DNA of 11,050 nt from SXIZ01 sp040079795. GTDB lineage: Bacteria > Pseudomonadota > Gammaproteobacteria > Methylococcales > Methylomonadaceae. The position numbers and the translations under genes were made by a program. Positions 6,580 through 11,050 of this stretch are shown here, piece after piece (positions within the stretch are counted from its first letter, which is position 1; each line of letters begins with the position of its first letter). The notes below the pieces were generated by a model that was not told the origin of the DNA, ran no database searches, and was given only the letters and a program-made list of their open reading frames with translations. Where the stretch lies: positions 1 to 11,050 of the forward strand of contig JBEBJQ010000107.1 in assembly GCA_040079795.1 (NCBI GenBank). Direction: 5' to 3'.

Positions 6580-8205
6580 ATGTCGCACCAATCACAACTC
6601 ATCAGCACCGATATTAACGCTTACTTGGCGCAGCATGAGCGCAAAGAACTGCTGCGCTTTTTAACCTGCGGCAATGTCGATGATGGCAAAAGCACCCTGA
6701 TTGGACGGTTGTCGCATGACTCCAAAATGATCGATGAAGATCAACTGGCCGCCGTGCAAGCCGATAGTGTTAAATCCGGCACGACCGGCGCTGGCCAAAT
6801 TGATCTGGCATTGCTCGTAGATGGTTTGCAAGCCGAACGGGAACAAGGCATTACCATCGATGTCGCCTATCGGTATTTTTCGACCTCGACCCGAAAATTT
6901 ATTATTGCGGACACGCCGGGGCATGAACAATATACCCGCAATATGGCAACCGGCGCGTCGAGCTGCGACTTAGCTGTGGTATTGATTGATGCCCGTTACG
7001 GGGTGCAAACCCAAACTAAACGCCATAGTTTCATTGCCGCCTTACTGGGGATTAAACATATTATTGTCGCGATCAATAAAATGGATTTGATGCACTACAG
7101 CGAAGCGACCTTCAACAGCATTCAGCAAGATTATTTGGCCTTTGTGCAACACCTGGATTTACACGACATTCGCCTTATCCCGATGTCGGCGTTAAATAGG
7201 GATAATGTCGTCAACGCCAGCGCCTTTATGCCCTGGTTTAGCGGCGAAACGCTGATGCAAACCTTAAACAGCATTGAAATAGCCAACGATCATAATTTTG
7301 TCGATGCCCGCTTTCCCGTGCAATATGTGAACCGTCCTAACCTGGATTTTCGCGGCTTTTGCGGCACGGTCGCAGCGGGTATTTTTAAGCAAGGCGATAC
7401 CATCACGGCCCTGCCTTCCGGTAAGCGCAGCAAAATTAAAAGCATCGTCACCTACGACGGCGAACTCAAGCACGCATTCGCGCCGATGGCCGTTACCTTA
7501 ACCTTGGAAGACGAAATCGACATCAGCCGTGGCGATGTCTTGGTCGGTACACAAACACTTGCCCCCACTCTTGCGGACAAATTTAACGCATCAATTGTCT
7601 GGATGACCGAGCAACCGATGGTTCCAGGCCGCCAATACCTGTTCAAATTGGCGACCCGCAGTGTGCCAGGTTCAATTACCCTTATTCAGCATCGGATTGA
7701 TGTGAATACCTTAGCCCATCATGAGGCCGATCAATTAAAGCCCAATGAAATCGGCGCTTGTACCGTTACATTAACCGCACCCGTGGTTTTCGATCCCTAT
7801 AAACGCAGCAAAGGTACTGGTTCGTTTATCATCATTGGCCGCTTGAGCAACGTCACGGTCGGGGCGGGGATGATTACCGGCGGCGCTGATAAGCTTGATC
7901 TACAAGCCGTTAGTGTCAAAGACCGGGCTGCTCGCTTTAGCCAAACAGCCACTGCCATTAATCTCAGCGGTGTTAATGCGGGTGAATATGCTTATTTACT
8001 TGAAAGGCAGCTTTTCGATAACGGCCATGTTGTGACTGTTATAAATGCGCCTTCTATTGAAATGGTGCAAGCGCTCAAAATTGCTGGGTTAATTTGCATC
8101 GGTATCAACATTCAAACCGACGCTACCGATATTAACTTTGATTGCGATACACTTTCGCCGGATGAAATCTACAGTGCCTTAAAGCTTAAAAAAATTATTT
8201 ATTGA
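6580..8205 (+). CDS. cysN: Sulfate adenylyltransferase subunit 1 CysN with degenerate APS-kinase-like C-terminus
   Basis: GTPase subunit of ATP sulfurylase; GTP hydrolysis drives APS synthesis by CysD. The EF-Tu-like G domain is intact: GNVDDGKS (31-38), QGITIDVAYRYF (89-100), DTPGHEQYTRNMATGAS (111-127), NKMD (166-169) and MSAL (202-205). Beta-barrel domains extend to about 435. At 541 residues it exceeds the 475 of E. coli CysN. Residues 449-541 resemble the fused CysC of CysN/CysC proteins: RAARFSQ linker, AINLSGVNAGEY where the Walker A GLSGxGKS should be, LLERQLFDNGHVVTVIN, ALKIAGLICIGINIQ and the end LSPDEIYSALKL. This tail has no GKS, and at about 93 residues is half the normal size. 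No other frame restores it. The Shine-Dalgarno is weak (TTGGAATATTGGC). The start gives the conserved RKELLRFLTCGNVDDGKST. If CysD is dead this subunit is idle. Confidence 0.94.
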   Translation: MSHQSQLISTDINAYLAQHERKELLRFLTCGNVDDGKSTLIGRLSHDSKMIDEDQLAAVQADSVKSGTTGAGQIDLALLVDGLQAEREQGITIDVAYRYFSTSTRKFIIADTPGHEQYTRNMATGASSCDLAVVLIDARYGVQTQTKRHSFIAALLGIKHIIVAINKMDLMHYSEATFNSIQQDYLAFVQHLDLHDIRLIPMSALNRDNVVNASAFMPWFSGETLMQTLNSIEIANDHNFVDARFPVQYVNRPNLDFRGFCGTVAAGIFKQGDTITALPSGKRSKIKSIVTYDGELKHAFAPMAVTLTLEDEIDISRGDVLVGTQTLAPTLADKFNASIVWMTEQPMVPGRQYLFKLATRSVPGSITLIQHRIDVNTLAHHEADQLKPNEIGACTVTLTAPVVFDPYKRSKGTGSFIIIGRLSNVTVGAGMITGGADKLDLQAVSVKDRAARFSQTATAINLSGVNAGEYAYLLERQLFDNGHVVTVINAPSIEMVQALKIAGLICIGINIQTDATDINFDCDTLSPDEIYSALKLKKIIY

Positions 8206-8211
8206 TTTTTA

Positions 8212-8248
8212 CTGGCCGAATTCAATTAGATAATTCAGCCAGCTTTTG
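8212..8248 (+). terminator. Terminator of the cys cluster
   Basis: The stem CTGGC-C-GAATT (8212-8222) pairs with AATTC-A-GCCAG (8232-8242): ten pairs with one C/A mismatch, a 9-nt loop, then CTTTTG. It begins seven bases after the cysN stop codon and overlaps the 3' end of the convergent small gene. The T run is short, so efficiency is uncertain. Confidence 0.5.
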
Positions 8249-8542
8249 CTGGGCGGCAATACCAACTTCGGAATCCGGTTCTTTTTTATAAATCCGTTCA
8301 GGGACGCCAGTGCTTTCTTTATGCAAAAGTTGAATAGCCCGCTTACGGACTGAAACATAGTGCGCGTTAAGCGCCGCCAGCTCCCTTAAATAAGAGCTGG
8401 CATCCGTTAGTTGTTTAAGCATGAGCTTTTCGGGATCTTCAATAAACAAGTCCCGTAACAAATTGCCATAAAGCATTTGCTCCCGCATTAACAGCCTATG
8501 GTCATCTTGGGAGGGTTCGGTAGGGTCATCACAACAGGACAT
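8222..8542 (-). CDS. Small hypothetical protein, 106 aa, helical
   Basis: I do not recognise a family. The protein begins MSCCDDPTEPSQDD, with a paired cysteine and an acidic start, and then looks almost wholly alpha-helical (LLMREQMLYGNLLRDLF, LMLKQLTDASSYLRELAALNAHYVSVRKRAIQLL, AAQQKLAEL). There is no signal peptide or membrane segment. The spacing of hydrophobic residues in the second half is loosely reminiscent of a HEAT-type helical pair, a weak impression only. The ATG at 8540-8542 has an excellent Shine-Dalgarno, GAGGAGGAAAAA, so it is very likely translated. It is convergent with cysN and 56 bp downstream of the TSUP gene on the same strand, so the two may be cotranscribed. The N-terminal CC pair could bind metal or be redox active, which is speculation. 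Confidence 0.75.
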   Translation of the reverse strand: MSCCDDPTEPSQDDHRLLMREQMLYGNLLRDLFIEDPEKLMLKQLTDASSYLRELAALNAHYVSVRKRAIQLLHKESTGVPERIYKKEPDSEVGIAAQQKLAELSN

Positions 8543-8598
8543 TTTTTCCTCCTCTAATTACTGTTCTCAAGTTATGCGGGTTACGATAGTTGCGGCAT

Positions 8599-9390
8599 TC
8601 AATACCACAATAACTTAGCCGCAACCGCAAATAACAAAATCGAAAAATACTGCTTCAGCTTTTGTGCGGGCAGTTTATGTGCCAATTTTGCGCCGAAGGG
8701 GGCGGTTAAAATACTGACCAACACAATCCCGATAAATGCTGGAAGGTAAACATAGCCTACACTCCAAGCAGGCAACAGCGGCGCATGCCAACCTAATAAT
8801 ACATAGCTAACAGTGCCCGCTACGGCAATCGGAAAACCACATGCGCTGGAAATGGCCACAGCATTCTTCATAGGGTGTTGGCAACTCACTAAATAAGGCA
8901 CGCTCAACGTGCCACCGCCAATCCCCACGATTGCCGACAACCCACCAATAACGATGCCAGCAACACTATCCAGCCATTTTGTATGGTGTAGTCCAGGAAT
9001 GATCGGTTGATATTTTAAGGCCATCTGCCCCCCTACGGTGAGCATAAAGATCGCGCAGATAAAGCGTAACGTGGCGGTTGGCAATTGATCCGCCAATACC
9101 GCGCCTAACATCGTACCTACAACAATCCCAGGGGCTAAGCGATAGACATTTGTCCAAGACACTGCGCCCAAGCGGTGATGGGCGCGCATGGAAGCCAAGG
9201 AGGTGAAAATGATGGTCGCTAATGATGTTGCCAACGCCATCAACATAATTAATTTAGGCGGAAAACCGTGCAGGGTAAACAACCCAACCAGCGCTGGCAC
9301 AATCACCAAGCCACCGCCCACCCCGAATAAACCCGCCAAAAATCCGGCAAATGCACCCAATCCCATACTGAATAACATGATTTCAGTCAC
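8599..9390 (-). CDS. TSUP (TauE/SafE) family membrane permease
   Basis: A polytopic inner-membrane protein of 263 residues, typical for the family. It shows the internal duplication of TSUP proteins: the glycine-rich helix GFLAGLFGVGGGLVIVPAL (about 16-34) and its repeat GLSAIVGIGGGTLSVPYL (about 150-167). Hydrophobic segments cover most of the rest, ending in ILLFAVAAKLLWY. Characterised members export sulfite, sulfoacetate or related anions; substrates cannot be read from sequence. Beside cysJIDN and YeeE remnants, sulfite or another sulfur anion is a reasonable guess. I take GTG at 9388-9390 as start because GGGAG lies about 11 bp upstream; the ATG four codons later has no clear Shine-Dalgarno. 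A 113-bp gap separates it from the pseudogene upstream. Confidence 0.9.
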   Translation of the reverse strand: MTEIMLFSMGLGAFAGFLAGLFGVGGGLVIVPALVGLFTLHGFPPKLIMLMALATSLATIIFTSLASMRAHHRLGAVSWTNVYRLAPGIVVGTMLGAVLADQLPTATLRFICAIFMLTVGGQMALKYQPIIPGLHHTKWLDSVAGIVIGGLSAIVGIGGGTLSVPYLVSCQHPMKNAVAISSACGFPIAVAGTVSYVLLGWHAPLLPAWSVGYVYLPAFIGIVLVSILTAPFGAKLAHKLPAQKLKQYFSILLFAVAAKLLWY

Positions 9391-9503
9391 TAAGTTAAAC
9401 GCTCCCTATCTAAACAAATTAATTGCGTCTTTGAAAAACAGCTTATAGAGACCTGGAATCCCAGTTGGTTTTTTGATAAAGGCGCGCTATATATTCGACC
9501 GTG

Positions 9504-9924
9504 TCATTTGCTTCCCTGTAGCCAATTACAAAGCTGTATACCTATACACATCGCAATTAAAAACAGTAACGTTTGCAAGGGTTGGAAAGTCAATGCTACA
9601 AATGCAGGCTCCGGACAAAAACCAAGCATCCCCCAGCCAAGTCCAAATAGCGCCGCGCCAAACAATTAAGCGACGATCAATCGCCTTGTCCTCAGGCAAT
9701 TGAAACTTTGGCGCTAATAACGGCGCTCGTCGGCGAAAGATAATAAACCGTTGTAGTGCGCCTAAGGTCACTAATGCACCCACCATCACCAAGGCCAAAC
9801 TCGGATCCCATTGTCCTGCAACATCCAGGAAAGCCAGCACCTTCTGCGGATTAACCATTTGCGCAATCACCAACCCTAAGCTAAATAGCATGCCACAGCC
9901 CAATGCCGCCAAATTTTTCAACAT
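9504..9924 (-). pseudogene. DUF6691 / YedE-like half transporter, 1-bp frameshift
   Basis: An inner-membrane protein usually paired with a YeeE/YedE protein in uptake of thiosulfate or similar sulfur compounds. Start ATG at 9922-9924 behind GGGAGG; the first frame reads MLKNLAALGCGMLFSLGL, QMVNPQKVLAFLDVAG, QWDPSLALVMVGAL, LLAPKFQLPEDKAIDRRLIV, all good family matches, then turns into nonsense (WRGAIWTWLG...). Removing one base from the A run at 9660-9662 (T on the coding strand) restores VGAALFGLGWGMLGFCPEPA followed by FVALTFQPLQTLLFLIAMCIG and a stop at 9504-9506, giving 139 residues, the normal family length. Either a real frameshift mutation or a homopolymer sequencing error. It lies 5 bp after the YeeE remnant, the usual operon order. 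Confidence 0.85.
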
Positions 9925-9929
9925 AAGCT

Positions 9930-10034
9930 TTACCCTCCCGCAATGACATGCCGCATGACATAAACAGTCAAACCGGCTACAGTCATAAAGGTCAACGTGG
10001 CCACGAGTGAACGCCAAGAAAGTCTTGCCAGTCC
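9930..10034 (-). pseudogene. YeeE/YedE transporter, C-terminal remnant
   Basis: In a frame different from the fadL-like gene, the 34 residues GLARLSWRSLVATLTFM ... VYVMRHVIAGG and a stop (9930-9932) match, as far as I recall the family, the last transmembrane helix and tail of half-size YeeE/YedE proteins. No start codon precedes them and the rest of the gene is absent; upstream sequence is the fadL-like gene. The DUF6691 partner follows after 5 bp, which strongly supports the assignment. Inference: a deletion removed the first part of yeeE together with the 3' half of the fadL-like gene. Confidence 0.72.
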
Positions 10035-10663
10035 GCAAACGCCCCGAAACCTCTCGCCTTAAACGATTGTACCGCAAATATTGGCGCAATACCCACACTG
10101 AAACGTCGATTAGCAAAGCTTCTGGCGTAACTCGGGCTGATAAACAGCTGCATGAGGTCAACACCGGTTCTACCCCCGCAAAACGTCCCTTGCCCACCCG
10201 TTGGGCAAGTCTGGCTGTCAAAGCCAGGGTAATCGGTATTCATGCCGCCATTACCATATAAGGCCAAACCAATCGTTTGCTCATTATCCAAGCGGTGGCT
10301 CCAACCTAACGTAGGCACCGGAAAATATTCACTATCACTTTCAACCACGCCGGGCTTAAGGGGAAAAGCCCCCGCTGCCATAGTCGGAGGGCCTTCAACA
10401 GTATACTTGCGGTGTGGGTTAAATAATTCCAGTTCTAAATCCAACCTATCTCCAACATAAGCCATACCCACCGGGTTAATGGCTGCAGCTACGGCGTCTT
10501 GCGGAAGTGCAGCACCGACGCCTGCCATAGCACGGCTGCGGATGCCATACCCATGTGCAAAATAGCCATTGGTTGCCTCAGAAATACCGGGTAATAATAG
10601 CAGCGTAAAAAGTACCCAACCCTTTAAGCAACGCACTCTATTTTCTAAGCTTTTTAAAACCAT
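9992..10663 (-). pseudogene. OmpP1/FadL family outer-membrane transporter, truncated by fusion
   Basis: Members are outer-membrane beta barrels that admit hydrophobic compounds such as fatty acids or aromatics. Start ATG 10661-10663 with GAGGTAA upstream. A signal peptide (RCLKGWVLFTLLLLPGISEA, cleavage near residue 30) precedes the plug/hatch TNGYFAHGYG, AMAGVGAALPQDAVAAAINP and MAYVGDRLDLELELFNP. Later matches are YGNGGMNTDYP, GVDLMQLFISPSYARSFA and GIAPIFAVQSFKARGFGAFA. Family homology ends at about residue 210; 13 foreign residues (DWQDFLGVHSWPR) read out of frame through the yeeE tail follow, then a stop. Family members are usually above 400 residues, so about half the barrel is missing and the product should not fold. 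The junction lies near 10030-10038. Confidence 0.88.
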
Positions 10664-10684
10664 GCTTTATTACCTCAGATTTTT

Positions 10685-10713
10685 ATTCATGAAAAAACAT
10701 GAATGTCACATTC
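10685..10713. promoter_or_regulatory. Two overlapping dyads upstream of the fadL-like gene
   Basis: ATTCATG-AAAAAA-CATGAAT (10685-10704) is a 7-bp perfect inverted repeat, and GAATGT-C-ACATTC (10701-10713) is a 6-bp one sharing the GAAT bases. They lie about 20 to 50 bp upstream of the start codon, between it and the likely promoter. Two overlapping dyads there suggest an operator or a structured 5' leader. I cannot name the regulator; it does not fit the FadR consensus. Confidence 0.4.
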
Positions 10714-10753
10714 CTGAAGCATAAATCGATTTTAATAGTTAATAAAGCAGTAT

Positions 10754-10854
10754 TATCAGATACCATCATCTAATAATCTGATATACCTGATCTAAAACCA
10801 TATACCTTCCATATCTAATATTTAGATTCCCGTATCTAACAATATCATTTTATT
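10754..10854. repeat. ATCTAA direct-repeat array (about 22-bp period) between the fadL-like gene and serC
   Basis: ATCTAA occurs at 10768, 10790, 10813 and 10834, spaced 22, 23 and 21 bp, about two helical turns. Inside are the palindrome ATCTAA-TAT-TTAGAT (10813-10827), the inverted repeat TATCAGAT/ATCTGATA (10754-10761 with 10776-10783) and ATATACCT twice (10781, 10800). The last unit matches 32-52 at the left end of the window at 18 of 21 positions. Helically phased direct repeats suggest a multi-site binding array for a regulator of one or both divergent genes. An iteron-like or dispersed AT-rich repeat are alternatives. Confidence 0.55.
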
Positions 10855-10907
10855 TATAGGCCTATTTTAGTTACCCTACCCAAAATAGTTTTATTACAGG
10901 AGATTAA

Positions 10908-10955
10908 ATGAGCAGGCTTTATAACTTCAGCCCGGATCCTTCTACCTTACCGTGA
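10908..10955 (+). pseudogene. serC: Phosphoserine aminotransferase (serC), first 15 codons, cut by an IS
   Basis: The ATG at 10908 follows a good Shine-Dalgarno, CAGGAG, with 5-bp spacing and opens MSRLYNFSPDPSTLP, the typical SerC beginning (family: M-x-R-x-[YF]-N-F-S-x-G-P-x-x-L-P). A TGA then comes from the IS end. The normally invariant Gly of the SxGPA motif is Asp here, so the relic may have kept mutating after disruption. SerC makes phosphoserine from 3-phosphohydroxypyruvate in serine synthesis and acts in pyridoxal phosphate synthesis, so another copy or an external serine source is expected. Only 15 residues support the identity, but the pattern is distinctive. Confidence 0.72.
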
Positions 10956-11050
10956 TCTATCCCAGAAAAAATGGACACATCAAGAAGCGAGTTGTTGATA
11001 AAAGCCTGCCTCAAAACCTACGGGACTCAGGTAGCTGTTGGTAGAGTGCA
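10953..11050. mobile_element. Terminus of an IS3-family insertion sequence (partial)
   Basis: The sequence beginning TGATC at 10953 and running through CCCAGAAAA to TGGACACAT (10972-10980) has the form of an IS3-family terminal inverted repeat: starts with TGA, an A-rich middle, ends in TGGACAC. It lies just outside the stop codon of a transposase C-terminus on the minus strand, so this is the right (3') end of the element, which runs off the window. The 3-4 bp target duplication cannot be checked because the other end is missing; candidate bases just left are ACCG (10949-10952). Confidence 0.78.
10980..11050 (-). CDS. IS3-family transposase OrfB, C-terminus (partial)
   Basis: The reverse strand reads HSTNSYLSPVGFE and then AGFYQQLAS with a stop at 10980-10982. 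The pattern R/H-S-T-x-x-Y-L-S-P-x-x-F-E is the characteristic end of the IS3-family integrase-core transposase OrfB. The upstream DDE catalytic domain lies beyond the window. In sequenced elements the OrfB stop commonly lies within or close to the right inverted repeat, as here. Confidence 0.78.
   Translation of the reverse strand, partial: HSTNSYLSPVGFEAGFYQQLAS

Noticed and set aside
9450..9478. CTGG-AATC-CCAG hairpin followed by a T run as a terminator
   Set aside because: Only a 4-bp stem, and it points along the plus strand where no gene precedes it; too weak to call.
9526..10221. 231-residue minus-strand frame as one gene
   Set aside because: Only the middle (from MLKNLAAL at 9924) resembles a protein family; the first third is a shadow of the fadL-like and yeeE sequence and the end is out of frame after the 9660 frameshift.
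10754..10854. ATCTAA array as a CRISPR
   Set aside because: The shared core is only about 6 bp, the period of 21-23 bp is too short for repeat plus spacer, and no cas gene is present.
10971..11050. Plus-strand frame MDTSRSELL at the right edge as an IS OrfA
   Set aside because: It begins inside the terminal inverted repeat and has no OrfA-like helix-turn-helix; the opposite strand reads a convincing transposase C-terminus.

Overview
The window looks like a chromosomal segment of a gammaproteobacterium. CysJ, CysI, CysD and CysN align almost end to end with the enterobacterial proteins as I know them, and they sit beside OmpP1/FadL, TauE/SafE (TSUP) and YeeE/YedE family genes that are common in sulfur-oxidising and methane-oxidising gammaproteobacteria. 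Placement in Methylococcales or Thiotrichales is only a guess.

Layout. Bases 1-262 are AT-rich non-coding DNA with ATCTAA-type repeats and a strong hairpin. An intact alanine dehydrogenase gene (ald) follows on the minus strand (263-1363). A 357-bp divergent gap then leads into a plus-strand sulfate-assimilation cluster: cysJ (1721-3526), cysI (3541-5250), a broken cysD (5302-6506) and cysN (6580-8205). The gap carries a textbook intrinsic terminator 60 bp upstream of the cysJ start codon. Convergent to the cluster, on the minus strand, are a small unknown gene (8222-8542), a TSUP permease (8599-9390), a frameshifted DUF6691/YedE-like gene (9504-9924), the last 34 codons of a YeeE/YedE gene (9930-10034), and the first 210 codons of an OmpP1/FadL outer-membrane gene (to 10663) joined directly to that YeeE tail. 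A divergent intergenic region with about four ATCTAA repeats spaced 21-23 bp apart precedes a serC start. serC is cut after 15 codons by the end of an IS3-family insertion sequence that runs off the window.

Function. CysJ and CysI together form NADPH-sulfite reductase. CysD and CysN form ATP sulfurylase, which activates sulfate. CysN carries a C-terminal extension that looks like a shrunken APS kinase domain without a Walker A motif. The YeeE/DUF6691 pair (sulfur-compound uptake) and the TSUP permease (sulfite or organosulfonate export in characterised members) belong to the same sulfur theme.

Main message. Within 11 kb five genes appear broken by four different events: a roughly 293-bp palindromic insertion in cysD; a deletion fusion of a fadL-like gene with yeeE, which damages both; a 1-bp frameshift in the DUF6691 gene; and an IS insertion in serC. 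This points to genome erosion with active mobile elements, as in a host-associated or recently bottlenecked lineage. Assembly error has to be excluded for the 1-bp frameshift and the fusion. The cysD insert is the most novel object: it has nested inverted repeats at both ends and sits so that removing 293 bp would restore a 303-residue CysD.
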